The translations under genes and the position numbers were made by a program. A stretch of 64,000 bases of DNA from an uncultured Oleiphilaceae bacterium (lineage in GTDB: Bacteria; Pseudomonadota; Gammaproteobacteria; Pseudomonadales; Oleiphilaceae): NCBI GenBank assembly GCA_913060665.1, contig CAJXUY010000008.1, positions 119,301 to 183,300 on the forward strand, given 5' to 3'. The notes beneath the pieces are model-generated. The model did not search any database, had not been told where the DNA came from, and was given only the letters and a program-made list of their open reading frames with translations. Numbering within the stretch: the stretch's first letter is position 1; each line of letters opens with the position of its first letter. Below, piece after piece: positions 33,652 to 43,048 of this stretch.

Positions 33652-35235
33652 ATGGTCACGAACAATTTAGCTGTAGAAGCACTCAATAATACCAGCATAT
33701 CCGTTCTCAAGTCCCTAAAAGGGAAACATGTATTGGTTACCGGCACTACCGGATTTGTGGGCAAGGTCATAATAGAAAAATTAATACGAGAGGTTCCCGA
33801 GATAGGTGGGATATATCTACTGATCCGGGGTAGTCGCCAATACCCCACTGCAGAACACAGGTTTATGAATGAGGTGGTCAGCTCTTCGATATTTGAGACA
33901 ATGAAAGATGAAGACTCCCAGACATTTGAGCGCTTTTGTCGTCAAAAAATACATTGCGTGACAGGGGAGGTGACAGAGCGGCACTTTGGGTTGAACACGG
34001 CAGATTTTAATTCGCTGATTAATATGGTTGATGTGGTGGTTAATTCTGCTGCCAGTGTGAATTTTAGAGAAGCGCTTGATCAGGCCATTTCGATCAATGC
34101 ATTATCACTTTATAACATTGCAGAGTTTTCACAGTTGGCCGGTCATATTCCCGTTTTACAGGTTTCTACTTGCTATGTTAACGGATTTAATCAAGGAGAT
34201 TTGTCCGAAAATAACGTTGAGCCCACCAGTGGGTTAATCCCGTATGATGACAACGGTTATTATCAGGTCGAACCATTGATAGACGAGCTGCAGACAAAAA
34301 TCTCTGAGTTTAACGATAACTTCACGGGACGTGAGCTTAATGAAAAATTGATTGAATTGGGTATTGCTGAATCGAACCGCTTTGGGTGGAATGACACCTA
34401 TACATTTACCAAGTGGATGGGTGAGCAGATATTAAGGAAGGCGCTAAAGGGTTCTGCCTTAACCATTTTACGCCCTGCCATTGTTGAAAGTACATTGATA
34501 GGGCCTGTTCCCGGCTGGATAGAAGGGGTTAAGGTCGCAGATGCCATTTTGATGGCTTATGCGCGTGAGAAGGTGACGTTCTTTCCGGGGGACCCTAACG
34601 GCATTATCGATATTATTCCTGCTGACTTGGTTGCAAACGGTATTATTCTCGGTGTTGCTGAGCTGCTTCATCAAGAAGATAAGATCAGTGAGGGTGAGCA
34701 GGTTGAACTGCAGCACAGCGTTTACCAATGCTGTAGTAGTGGTTCGAATCCTGTAACCATAAAGCAGATGATAAAACTGGTTCAACAAGAAGCAGATGAT
34801 AACTACCAGCAGCACGAAAAGCTGTTTTATCGCAAACCCAAGCGCCCGTTCATGATGGTGAGTAAGAATGTGTTTTTGGGAATGATGAATACCATGAAAT
34901 ATCCCCTTATGGCAGTTAATAAACTGGGTAAGTTAGTTGGGCTTAATGTTCAGGCTAAAACTCTGAATAATATCGAAACGGCGATGAATTTATCGACGGT
35001 GTTTTCGTTTTACTCTGAGCCTAAATACAGATTTCATAATGAGCAACTGATCGCATTGAGTAACCGAATAGATGATGGGGAACGCTCGTTATTTCCGGTT
35101 GATGCTCGGTTAATTGATTGGGAGCGATATATGAGAAAAATTCATATCCCGGGTTTAAATCGCTACGCGCTAAAAAAAAGAACACTCAAGAAAATCCGCG
35201 CAAACGTCGATGAGCAAAAAAGTAAGGCGGCCTAA
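33652..35235 (+). CDS. Alcohol-forming fatty acyl-CoA reductase (FAR)
   Basis: 527 aa. It reduces fatty acyl-CoA with NADPH to a fatty alcohol, the first step of wax-ester synthesis. N-terminal Rossmann motif TGTTGFVGK (30-38), serine in VSTCYVNG, and the catalytic pair Y250/K254 in DTYTFTKWMGE. The C-terminal FAR_C-like region follows (MAVNKLGKLVGL). Length and motif order match the single-module Marinobacter-type enzymes rather than the 660-residue fused form. The gene stands alone with its own promoter region; no wax synthase is in the window. Confidence 0.92.
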   Translation: MVTNNLAVEALNNTSISVLKSLKGKHVLVTGTTGFVGKVIIEKLIREVPEIGGIYLLIRGSRQYPTAEHRFMNEVVSSSIFETMKDEDSQTFERFCRQKIHCVTGEVTERHFGLNTADFNSLINMVDVVVNSAASVNFREALDQAISINALSLYNIAEFSQLAGHIPVLQVSTCYVNGFNQGDLSENNVEPTSGLIPYDDNGYYQVEPLIDELQTKISEFNDNFTGRELNEKLIELGIAESNRFGWNDTYTFTKWMGEQILRKALKGSALTILRPAIVESTLIGPVPGWIEGVKVADAILMAYAREKVTFFPGDPNGIIDIIPADLVANGIILGVAELLHQEDKISEGEQVELQHSVYQCCSSGSNPVTIKQMIKLVQQEADDNYQQHEKLFYRKPKRPFMMVSKNVFLGMMNTMKYPLMAVNKLGKLVGLNVQAKTLNNIETAMNLSTVFSFYSEPKYRFHNEQLIALSNRIDDGERSLFPVDARLIDWERYMRKIHIPGLNRYALKKRTLKKIRANVDEQKSKAA

Positions 35236-35316
35236 ATGAACGAAACAGACCTTGTAGCCGTGATGAAAGGAGGTACGACGGGAACCAAGGAAAGGGAGTG
35301 GACGGTAAGGTTATAA

Positions 35317-35349
35317 CCCCTGATTCCGCTTCGCTGCATCAAGGCTACG
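35317..35349. repeat. REP-like intergenic element
   Basis: CCCCTGATTCCGCTTCGCTG...CTACG. This is the decayed form of the GTAGCCYGGATGCAGCGAAGCGGAATCCRGG type of dispersed element seen between genes in many proteobacteria. A second, shorter copy on the other strand is at 15395-15421. Confidence 0.6.
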
Positions 35350-35374
35350 AAGGGGGAGGGAATCGTCTAAATAC

Positions 35375-35403
35375 AAAAAAGCCCCGTTTATCGGGGCTTT
35401 TTT
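35375..35403. terminator. Strong bidirectional-looking terminator after FAR
   Basis: AAAAAAGCCCCG and CGGGGCTTTTTT form a perfect 12-bp inverted repeat around a 5-nt loop. It ends the fatty acyl-CoA reductase transcript about 140 nt after the stop. Confidence 0.9.
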
Positions 35404-35718
35404 ATGTTAAAGAAAATCTGTTTGTCGCGTTATTTTTTCGATATTGAGGTATTCATCTTTGAATCATGTCTATTTTATAAAATATGATTATACTTCATGA
35501 GCATAGAACGTAAATCAAAGGATTTAATGGCTAATAAAAATACTAAGATTCAACAATGAAACCCTGCTGTATATGTCGTTTAGTGCGAAGCGGCTCTATA
35601 CCTTGGTCTAATTTAAAACTGGCAGGTTGAAGAGTAGAAATAGAATAATCATTTCTATACAAACAATAAATCATATGTTGACAGTCATGGTTAATGGATC
35701 AACGAAGAGGATAAAAAG

Positions 35719-37665
35719 ATGAGTGATGGTAAGGTGTATCCAGTTAAAGAGTCTGCTAAAAGCCGAGCACTAGTAGACAAAGCGCAGTATATGTCTATGT
35801 ATAAGGAATCGGTTGATAACCCTGATGCTTTTTGGGGTGAACACGGAAAAAGACTGGACTGGATTAAGCCCTATACGACGGTTAAAAACACCACCTATGA
35901 CCGTAACAACTTATCTATTGAATGGTTTGAAGATGGAACACTGAATGCGAGTGTGAACTGTCTCGATCGCCACCTTGCAGAGCGTGGGGATCAAACTGCT
36001 ATCATTTTCGAAGGGGATGACCCAGCTGATTCTCGTCATGTGACTTACCGTGAGTTACATGAAGAGACCTGTAAATTCGCCAATGTTCTGAAATCTCAGG
36101 GCGTACAAAAAGGCGATATTGTAACTATTTATATGCCAATGATTGTAGAAACAGCGGTAGCGATGTTGGCTTGTGCCCGAATCGGCGCTATGCATTCTGT
36201 GGTGTTTGGTGGCTTCTCCCCTGAGGCTTTGGGTGCGAGAATTAAAGATGGTGGCGCTAAATGGGTTATTACTGCAGATCAGGGTTTACGAGGTGGTCGT
36301 CCTATACCTCTTAAGAGAAATGTTGATGCGGCGCTGAGTAGCCCTGACGTTATGACTGTTGAGAAAGTGTTTGTAGTTAAACGTACGGGTGGCGAGATTA
36401 ACTGGGAGGAAGGACGCGACGTCTGGTTCCATGAGTTAATGTCCGATGTTAGCGCGGAATGTGCACCTGAAGAGATGAATGCAGAAGATCCGCTGTTTAT
36501 GCTGTATACCTCTGGCTCTACCGGTACACCAAAAGGCGTGTTACATACGACTGGAGGCTATATGGTATATGCCTCAATGACCCATGAGTATGTATTTGAT
36601 TATCAGCAAGGTGATATCTACTGGTGTACTGCAGATTTTGGTTGGATTACGGGTCACTCTTATATTCTTTACGGACCACTCGCCAACGGGGCTGTTACGG
36701 TGTTGTTCGAAGGCGTGCCAAATTACCCTGATAGCTCTCGTATTGGTAAGGTTGTTGATAAACATAACGTTAACGTGCTTTATACCGCTCCTACGGCGAT
36801 TCGCGCACTGATGGCAGAAGGCGATCAGTATATGAAACAGAGCACGCGAGAAAGCTTACGTCTGCTAGGGACCGTCGGTGAGCCGATTAACCCTGAAGCG
36901 TGGGAATGGTATTACAATGTTGTCGGCGATGAGCGTTGCCCGATAGTGGATACTTGGTGGCAAACTGAAACCGGCGGGATTTTGATTTCACCATTGCCGG
37001 GTGCGACTGATCTGAAACCTGGCTCTGCTACATTACCCTTCTTCGGTGTGCAGCCAGCATTGGTGGATGGTGACGGTAATATTCTAGATGGTGCAACCGA
37101 AGGTAATTTGGTTATATTGGATAGCTGGCCAGGCCAGATGAGAACGGTATATGGTGACCATGAACGTTTTATTCTGACTTATTTCAGTACCTATCCGGGC
37201 ACTTACTTTACCGGAGATGGTGCACGACGTGATGAAGATGGCTACTTCTGGATTACCGGCCGCGTTGATGATGTACTTAATGTGTCGGGTCACCGAATGG
37301 GGACTGCAGAAATTGAGAGCGCGTTAGTGGCGCATCCTCTTGTCGCAGAAGCGGCGGTTGTAGGCTATCCTCATGATATCAAGGGACAAGGTATTTATGT
37401 TTATGTCACACTTAACCATGAAACTGACCCTTCTGATGAGCTGAAAACTGAGCTAGTAAAATGGGTTCGTAAAGAGATTGGCCCAGTGGCGTCTCCTGAT
37501 CTTATTCAGTGGGCTCCAGGGTTACCTAAGACGCGATCAGGTAAAATCATGCGCAGAATTTTGCGTAAGATTGCCGCCAACGAGCACGATAGCTTGGGTG
37601 ATACCTCAACGCTAGCAGACCCTTCTGTTGTTGAAGATTTGATTGAATACAGGGAAAACACCTGA
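35719..37665 (+). CDS. acs: Acetyl-CoA synthetase
   Basis: 648 aa. It activates acetate to acetyl-CoA through acetyl-AMP. ANL-family motifs: [37 protein letters not shown]-type region ([20 protein letters not shown]), and [17 protein letters not shown] with the lysine acetylated in other bacteria to switch the enzyme off. Starts with a good GAAGAGGAT site. The stop is followed after one base by the start of a LuxR-type regulator, so the two are coupled. See the CrbS-like kinase at 54833. Confidence 0.98.
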   Translation: MSDGKVYPVKESAKSRALVDKAQYMSMYKESVDNPDAFWGEHGKRLDWIKPYTTVKNTTYDRNNLSIEWFEDGTLNASVNCLDRHLAERGDQTAIIFEGDDPADSRHVTYRELHEETCKFANVLKSQGVQKGDIVTIYMPMIVETAVAMLACARIGAMHSVVFGGFSPEALGARIKDGGAKWVITADQGLRGGRPIPLKRNVDAALSSPDVMTVEKVFVVKRTGGEINWEEGRDVWFHELMSDVSAECAPEEMNAEDPLFMLYTSGSTGTPKGVLHTTGGYMVYASMTHEYVFDYQQGDIYWCTADFGWITGHSYILYGPLANGAVTVLFEGVPNYPDSSRIGKVVDKHNVNVLYTAPTAIRALMAEGDQYMKQSTRESLRLLGTVGEPINPEAWEWYYNVVGDERCPIVDTWWQTETGGILISPLPGATDLKPGSATLPFFGVQPALVDGDGNILDGATEGNLVILDSWPGQMRTVYGDHERFILTYFSTYPGTYFTGDGARRDEDGYFWITGRVDDVLNVSGHRMGTAEIESALVAHPLVAEAAVVGYPHDIKGQGIYVYVTLNHETDPSDELKTELVKWVRKEIGPVASPDLIQWAPGLPKTRSGKIMRRILRKIAANEHDSLGDTSTLADPSVVEDLIEYRENT

Positions 37666-37666
37666 T

Positions 37667-38323
37667 ATGACCTATAAGATCATTATTGCCGACGATCACC
37701 CGCTGTTTCGTGCCGCTTTAAAACAAGCAGTAGGGCAAGCAGTAGATGACGTTGAGGTGATTGAGGCCGATACGATCGCTGAGTTACAGCGATCGGTGTT
37801 GGAAAACTCCGATGCAGACTTAGTGTTGCTTGACCTTAATATGCCGGGTGCTCATGGCTTTTCGGGGCTCGTATTTATGCGAGGTCAGTATCCTGGGCTG
37901 CCAGTCGTAATGATCTCTGGTACAGAAGATATACAAGTTATTCGCAAGGCTATTGATTATGGGGCGTCAGGTTTTATTCCAAAATCGACGTCACTACAGT
38001 TAATAGCCGAAGCTATACAAGCGGTCCTCAATGGTGATGTGTGGTTACCTGCAGATGTGCAGGGGCGTATTGATCGTGTTGATCCTGAAACCTGTGACTT
38101 TTCTGAAAAGTTAGCGACGTTGACTCCGCAACAATTTAGAGTGTTGGGGATGTTGATGGAAGGCTTGTTGAATAAACAGATTGCCTATGAACTCGATGTT
38201 TCAGAAGCGACGATCAAAGCTCATATCACTGCAGTGTTCAGAAAGTTAGGAGTTCGTAACCGGACTCAGGCGGTCATCGCTGTTCAGCAACTAGAAGTGG
38301 AGCGACCTGTTGTTCCTGAGTAA
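37667..38323 (+). CDS. LuxR-family response regulator, CrbR/ErbR-like
   Basis: 218 aa from the ATG at 37667; the ORF-track start lies inside acs. Receiver with IIADDHPLFRAAL and D56 in LVLLDLNMPGAHG; C-terminal LuxR helix-turn-helix LLNKQIAYELDVSEATIKAH. In Vibrio (CrbR) and Pseudomonas (ErbR) such regulators turn on acs in response to a transporter-like kinase (CrbS / MxtR). The position one base after acs fits that role. Assignment to that group is from domain and context, not alignment. Confidence 0.88.
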   Translation: MTYKIIIADDHPLFRAALKQAVGQAVDDVEVIEADTIAELQRSVLENSDADLVLLDLNMPGAHGFSGLVFMRGQYPGLPVVMISGTEDIQVIRKAIDYGASGFIPKSTSLQLIAEAIQAVLNGDVWLPADVQGRIDRVDPETCDFSEKLATLTPQQFRVLGMLMEGLLNKQIAYELDVSEATIKAHITAVFRKLGVRNRTQAVIAVQQLEVERPVVPE

Positions 38324-38353
38324 ATTAATGAGTCTTATCGTTAATAGGTCAGA

Positions 38354-39577
38354 CTAAGCTCTTTTTTCTGCACGTTGACGTGACATATCCAGAATCGGCG
38401 CACAGGCGACTCGGTTTCTTCCTAATCGTTTAGCTTCGTATAGCGCAACATCTGCACGGTGGAATAAGTCGTGAACACTGTTATCTACAGAGGGATATAA
38501 CGTTGAAACACCCAAGCTTGCAGAGAGCGAAACGGTGGTTTCGCCATACCTTATTGATATTTTTTCAATTTGGCGCCTGAGTTTGTCCGCAAGAGTCATG
38601 GCTTGGTCATGAGGGAGTGTTGGCAATAGCGCTGCAAACTCTTCACCGCCGACTCTTGCGAGTGTATCCATTGTACGATTGAATCTGGTTTTGAGTGTTC
38701 TCGACATCTCTTTCAGGCATTCATCACCAATTAGATGCCCGTAGATATCATTTACTTTTTTGAAGTGGTCGAGATCGATCAGTATTAATGAAATGGGTTT
38801 TTGGTCGCGAATGGCGCGATGAAATTCGTCGTTGAACTTTTCATCGAAGTAACGCTTATTCTTAAGCCCCGTTAGTGGATCGAGGGTATTAAGCTCAGCT
38901 AATTGGTTAGACTTCTCTTCAAGCTCATATTGACTGTTGAGTGCTGTAAAATATTCCCTTCGCTGAATGCCAGATATACCGTAAAGCCCGCAGAAAAGTA
39001 GGATGCTGAGAACGGTGAATGATGATGAAAATGGGTGGCCAACCATTAAAATAGCAACACTTGAAGGGACTAACATCGGCGCAAGGAAAAATGTCAGAAA
39101 GCGTCTTGAGGGAGCAAGTGATGCTAGGCCGCCGGCACAGAGTCCTGCGCCTGCAATCATGGTTGATGCAGTGGCTTCATTGAATGATGAGTCCATAATG
39201 AGGTGGCCAGAGCACATCCCCCAAGCAAGACTGGATGTCGTTACACCCAGCAGAAGTATGTTGCCTTCACTGCCTTTGTTACTACGGCACCTTATTCTAT
39301 AAATATAGATACAGGACAGTCGAATCAGGGCAGAAAGACCAATAACAGACGTCAGTATGATTGTTGTACGAACTCTGGATGGATCAAAAAAGTAGTCATA
39401 TTTAGGCAATATAAGTGCTGCCCAAACCGCTAGGTAAAAGATCACGCCCGGAAATGAACGGGACGCTAAATCTTGATAGAGCTGTTTTGTCGCTTTAGGA
39501 AGAAACTTTGCGTCTATGTATGCTTTCATGACCTTGCTCACGCCACGTTGTGATAGTGCCCATCGGGCTATATACAT
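38354..39577 (-). CDS. Membrane-anchored diguanylate cyclase
   Basis: 407 aa. Six or so hydrophobic segments between residues 45 and 215 (MASE-like sensor), then a GGDEF domain starting DPLTGLKNKRYFDEKF, with active GGEEF and the product-inhibition site RTMD five residues ahead. No EAL. It makes c-di-GMP. AAGAG precedes the ATG at 39577; a second start (MKAYIDAKF, 39529) is possible. Convergent with the CrbR-like gene. Confidence 0.93.
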   Translation of the reverse strand: MYIARWALSQRGVSKVMKAYIDAKFLPKATKQLYQDLASRSFPGVIFYLAVWAALILPKYDYFFDPSRVRTTIILTSVIGLSALIRLSCIYIYRIRCRSNKGSEGNILLLGVTTSSLAWGMCSGHLIMDSSFNEATASTMIAGAGLCAGGLASLAPSRRFLTFFLAPMLVPSSVAILMVGHPFSSSFTVLSILLFCGLYGISGIQRREYFTALNSQYELEEKSNQLAELNTLDPLTGLKNKRYFDEKFNDEFHRAIRDQKPISLILIDLDHFKKVNDIYGHLIGDECLKEMSRTLKTRFNRTMDTLARVGGEEFAALLPTLPHDQAMTLADKLRRQIEKISIRYGETTVSLSASLGVSTLYPSVDNSVHDLFHRADVALYEAKRLGRNRVACAPILDMSRQRAEKRA

Positions 39578-39632
39578 TGCACTCTTATATAGCTTGGAGC
39601 CCTATCAATCATTATTATCCTTTCTTTTTGTG

Positions 39633-39655
39633 TAGCGCTTGGTTCCTTGGCGCTA
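39633..39655 (-). terminator. Hairpin between LysR gene and diguanylate cyclase
   Basis: TAGCGC and GCGCTA arms with an 11-nt interior. On the minus strand it is followed by ACACAAAAAG, not a T-run. It lies 190 nt past the LysR stop, so a weak terminator or nothing. Confidence 0.3.
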
Positions 39656-39846
39656 AGTAATCTGTGGGGTGAGCAGTGTGCGTGTTGTTAGTACTCTTTT
39701 TAGTTTTATTATCGTTATACAGAGGATACTAGCATCTCAAACTGAACAAAAAACGGACAAGTCTACGTTTTGAGAAATGTAACGAGAGGTTTCACATTGT
39801 TTTACAATACGGCATCGTTTTACCGTACTTAATTGCTATTAAGTGT

Positions 39847-40743
39847 TTAGTCGCCCGAAGAGGCTATCAGTATCTTATTTCGCAGCCAACGATTGGCTGG
39901 GTCTTTGTCGACATTAATGTGCCAATACAAATGAACATCTATGCCGGGTAACTCTACTGGCAACGGGTAGGTCGAGATATTAAGTACTTTGCTGAACATC
40001 TTGGCGGCTGTTTCAGGTATTGTGAGTAGCATGTCGCTGCTTTCTACTACTCTGCAGGCAGAGAAAAAATGTTGGCAGCGTAACCCCACTCGTCGTTGTA
40101 AGCCCAGTCGTCCTAGTTCGAAATCTTCTAGCCCAGGCCCTGACACTCTCGACGATACCAATACGTGTTTTTGCTCAAGATAACTCGCAAGATCGAGTTG
40201 ATTGTTTAAGGCCGGGTGATTGCTGGCTGCGACCACCACCAATTGGTCATTCTCTAATTGTGTATGACAAATATTATTGCCAACGGGTAATAGAATATCG
40301 ATGGCGAAGTCAATATCGCCCGATGCCAGTTTATTTTCTAGTTCGCTACGCCTGACACGGGTGCTGGTGAGATCGATTAGCGGTGCCTCACTATTGATAT
40401 GGCCCATTAGGTAGGGAAGGTATGAGGCTTCTAATGAGTCATGAAGACTAATGGCATATCGTTTGTGTGCTGAGGATGGATCAAATTGCCTTGATTGCTG
40501 TAACGCAACCTGAAGTTGATGTAGCGCTTCGCGAACATCTGATATCACATTCTTGGCGACGGCCGTTGGCAGCATTTTATTACTTTGACGCACAAACAGA
40601 GGGTCACCGAAGTGATCTCGCAGTCGGGCGAGTGAGTGGCTAACGGCAGGTTGCGTCAGGTTTAGTACATTAGCTGCCCGAGTAAGGTTACCTTCGGTGT
40701 AGATCGCATCGAACACAATAAAAAGATTTAGGTCTATTCTCAT
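39847..40743 (-). CDS. LysR-family transcriptional regulator
   Basis: 298 aa. N-terminal winged helix-turn-helix (LNLFIVFDAIYTEGNLTRAANVLNLTQPAVSHSLARLRDHFGDPLFVR), then a substrate-binding domain from residue 90 (KRYAISLHDSLEASYLPYLMG). This subtype resembles NodD/NahR/LeuO-like regulators. Divergent from the acyl-CoA operon at 40963, which it most likely controls. A near-palindrome lies just upstream of its start. Confidence 0.92.
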   Translation of the reverse strand: MRIDLNLFIVFDAIYTEGNLTRAANVLNLTQPAVSHSLARLRDHFGDPLFVRQSNKMLPTAVAKNVISDVREALHQLQVALQQSRQFDPSSAHKRYAISLHDSLEASYLPYLMGHINSEAPLIDLTSTRVRRSELENKLASGDIDFAIDILLPVGNNICHTQLENDQLVVVAASNHPALNNQLDLASYLEQKHVLVSSRVSGPGLEDFELGRLGLQRRVGLRCQHFFSACRVVESSDMLLTIPETAAKMFSKVLNISTYPLPVELPGIDVHLYWHINVDKDPANRWLRNKILIASSGD

Positions 40744-40757
40744 ACTGTTGTCTCTGA

Positions 40758-40773
40758 TGATCGTTAATGATCA
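40758..40773. promoter_or_regulatory. Near-palindrome in the LysR/ACAD divergent region
   Basis: TGATCGTTAATGATCA, a 16-bp sequence palindromic except for one position pair, 15 nt from the LysR start. Its place fits autoregulation; the LysR T-N11-A rule is met loosely. Confidence 0.35.
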
Positions 40774-40962
40774 AATTCTGATTAAGCTAGGTTAACCCCT
40801 CCAAACTATAAATACAAATAATAGATATATATTATAACTATTCATTTGTTTAATTTATAAGGTCGCAATAGCATTAGATCAACAGATGAATTGCTTGGTT
40901 TATGAACTAACCTAATTTACGAGACTGCATCATTAACAATGGTTAAGCCTTTGGAGGCCTTT

Positions 40963-42186
40963 ATGGATTTCAGCTTGTCAGAACGTTCACAGGATTATCT
41001 GAGTCGCGTTAAATCTTTCATGGAGAAAGAGATACTGCCTATAGAGGATGATTACTTTCGAGAGCTGAAGTCGTTGGAAAACCCTTGGGTGGTGCTGCCC
41101 ATTATAAAAACGCTAAAAGAGAAGGCGAAGGCGGAGGGGCTTTGGAATCTATTTTTGCCGGTTGAGGGTTATGGTCCCGCGTTAAGCAACGCCGAGTATG
41201 CACCGATTGCCGAACAAACTGGGCGTAGCTTTATCGCCCCAGAAATATTTAACTGTAATGCGCCCGACACCGGCAATATGGAAGTATTGGTGCACTATGG
41301 TTCAGAGCAACAAAAAGAGCATTGGTTAACGCCGCTCCTTGAAGGAGAAGTTCGATCTGCCTTCTGCATGACTGAGCCTGACGTCGCTTCTTCAGATGCC
41401 ACTAATATGGCGGCAACGGCAATGATTGAGGGTGACGAGGTGGTTCTGAATGGCCGTAAGTGGTGGAGTACGGGTATAGGCCACCCTGATTGTGAGGTGT
41501 TGATTTTTATGGGGGTGAGTAAACCCGATGCGCACCGTCACCAACGCCACTCTATGGTCTTGGTGCCTAAAAATACACCGGGCGTTAAGGTCGAACGTAT
41601 GTTGCCTGTTTTTGGCGACCTTGATGAGCCTTATGGACATGGCGAAGTGAGCTTTACCGACGTTAGATTACCTAAAAGCGCCATTATTTCAGGCCTTGGT
41701 CGGGGCTTTGAAATCGCGCAAGGTCGCTTAGGGCCTGGCCGTATTCATCACTGTATGCGAGCAATAGGGGCATCTGAACGGGCATTGAATTTACTGATTA
41801 AAAGAGCGGTGAGCCGTGAAGCGTTTGGTCAACCTTTGGCTAAGCTCGGAGGCAATCGAGATATTATCGCCAATGCGAGAATGTCTATAGAGCAAGCGAG
41901 ATTATTGACCATTAAGGCCGCGTGGACGTTAGATACAAAGGGCATCATGGGGGCTATGAGTGATGTTTCCCAGATTAAAGTCGTCGCTCCTAACGTGTTG
42001 CAGACTATCGTTGATCAGGCGATGCAAATTCATGGTGGCGCTGGTATGAGTGAAGACTTCCCGCTTACACAGATGTATGCCTATGCTCGCTGTTTACGAC
42101 TGGCTGACGGGCCTGATGAAGTGCACCGGTTGCTAATATCGAAATTTGAGTTGGCGAAGCATAAGCACTTGATGAAGAACGCATAA
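40963..42186 (+). CDS. Acyl-CoA dehydrogenase family protein (ACAD10/11- or LvaC-like)
   Basis: 407 aa from the ATG at 40963, with GGAGG five nt upstream. ACAD fold: AFCMTEPDVASSDATN, GRKWWSTGIGHPDCE, then GRGFEIAQGRLGPGRIHHCMRAIGA and MQIHGGAGMSEDFPLTQMYAYAR. The pattern, especially WWSTG and PGRIHHCMR, is that of the ACAD10/11 group. First gene of the operon that also encodes the matching APH-type kinase, which argues for processing of hydroxyacyl-CoA rather than plain beta-oxidation. Confidence 0.9.
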   Translation: MDFSLSERSQDYLSRVKSFMEKEILPIEDDYFRELKSLENPWVVLPIIKTLKEKAKAEGLWNLFLPVEGYGPALSNAEYAPIAEQTGRSFIAPEIFNCNAPDTGNMEVLVHYGSEQQKEHWLTPLLEGEVRSAFCMTEPDVASSDATNMAATAMIEGDEVVLNGRKWWSTGIGHPDCEVLIFMGVSKPDAHRHQRHSMVLVPKNTPGVKVERMLPVFGDLDEPYGHGEVSFTDVRLPKSAIISGLGRGFEIAQGRLGPGRIHHCMRAIGASERALNLLIKRAVSREAFGQPLAKLGGNRDIIANARMSIEQARLLTIKAAWTLDTKGIMGAMSDVSQIKVVAPNVLQTIVDQAMQIHGGAGMSEDFPLTQMYAYARCLRLADGPDEVHRLLISKFELAKHKHLMKNA

Positions 42187-42223
42187 GCACTTGATGAAAA
42201 TGTAGCCTGAGAGTAATTAGACA

Positions 42224-43027
42224 ATGACTGACAAAAGAATATTTATAACAGGCGGTGCCAGCGGGTTAGGAAAAGCCGTTGCTATGCGCTTTGCTCGAGA
42301 CGGTTTTAAGGTCTGCATCGGTGACGTTAATGATGAACGAGGGATAGAAGCAGAAGCTGAACTTAAGGCTATTGCCCCTGATGCTTTCTATTTGTTTTGT
42401 GATGTGACCAAAATAAAGCACCTTGAGAGTGTTCGTGCTGAGTTAGAAGAGCGCTGGGGTGGTGTTGATATAGTGGTTAATAATGCCGGTGTCGGTGGCA
42501 CAGCAGGGTCTATTGAAGATGTGAGCCTTGCTGACTGGCAGTGGGTAATTGATGTTAACGTGATGGGGGTTGTTAGGGGCTGTAAAACATTTACGCCGTT
42601 ATTCAAGCAACAAGGGAGTGGCCATTTTATTAATATCGCCTCAGCCGCTGGTTTGCTGAGTGCGCCGATGATGAGTAACTACAATGTGACAAAGGCGGGT
42701 GTTGTTTCATTATCTGAAACGCTGCTGGTTGAACTCAGCAGTCACAACATAACGACGAGTGTGGTGTGTCCTGCGTTTTTTCAAACTAACCTAACAGAGT
42801 CAATGCGTTCCCATATTGGCGGTTTGCATTCAAAAGTAAACAAGTTGATGAGCCGTTCAAAGATTACCGCTGAAGATGTTGCGGAGAGTATTTTTGAGGC
42901 TTACATGAGGCAAGAGTTCTGGGTCGTGACCCATCCGCTAGAGCGCCGGATGTGGTATGTAAAACGCTTTTCACCGAAAGTCTTTAATATGTTGATGCAA
43001 CGTCATGCCAAGAAACTTTTTTCATAA
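42224..43027 (+). CDS. Short-chain dehydrogenase/reductase
   Basis: 267 aa. NAD(P) motif GGASGLGKAVA, NNAGVGG, serine in NIASAAG, and catalytic Y/K in SNYNVTKAG. The C-terminal half (FWVVTHPLERRMWYVKRFSPKVFN) is typical of the SDR group that sits with APH/ACAD genes. Substrate unknown; a hydroxyacyl or alcohol is likely from context. Thirty-seven nt after the ACAD gene. Confidence 0.9.
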   Translation: MTDKRIFITGGASGLGKAVAMRFARDGFKVCIGDVNDERGIEAEAELKAIAPDAFYLFCDVTKIKHLESVRAELEERWGGVDIVVNNAGVGGTAGSIEDVSLADWQWVIDVNVMGVVRGCKTFTPLFKQQGSGHFINIASAAGLLSAPMMSNYNVTKAGVVSLSETLLVELSSHNITTSVVCPAFFQTNLTESMRSHIGGLHSKVNKLMSRSKITAEDVAESIFEAYMRQEFWVVTHPLERRMWYVKRFSPKVFNMLMQRHAKKLFS

Positions 43028-43048
43028 CTTATCAGGGTAGGGAGCTCC

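Larger units (their letters stand above)
35236..35718. other. Intergenic region between FAR and acs
   Basis: 483 nt without an ORF. It holds a REP-like element (35317-35349), a strong terminator (35375-35403), then an AT-rich stretch that should carry the acs promoter. Confidence 0.65.

Noticed and set aside
35590-35640. Possible shared regulator motif between acs and symporter upstream regions (GGTCTAATTTAAAAC vs AGTCTTATTTCAAC)
   Set aside because: Similarity is loose and AT-rich; not enough to call a site.
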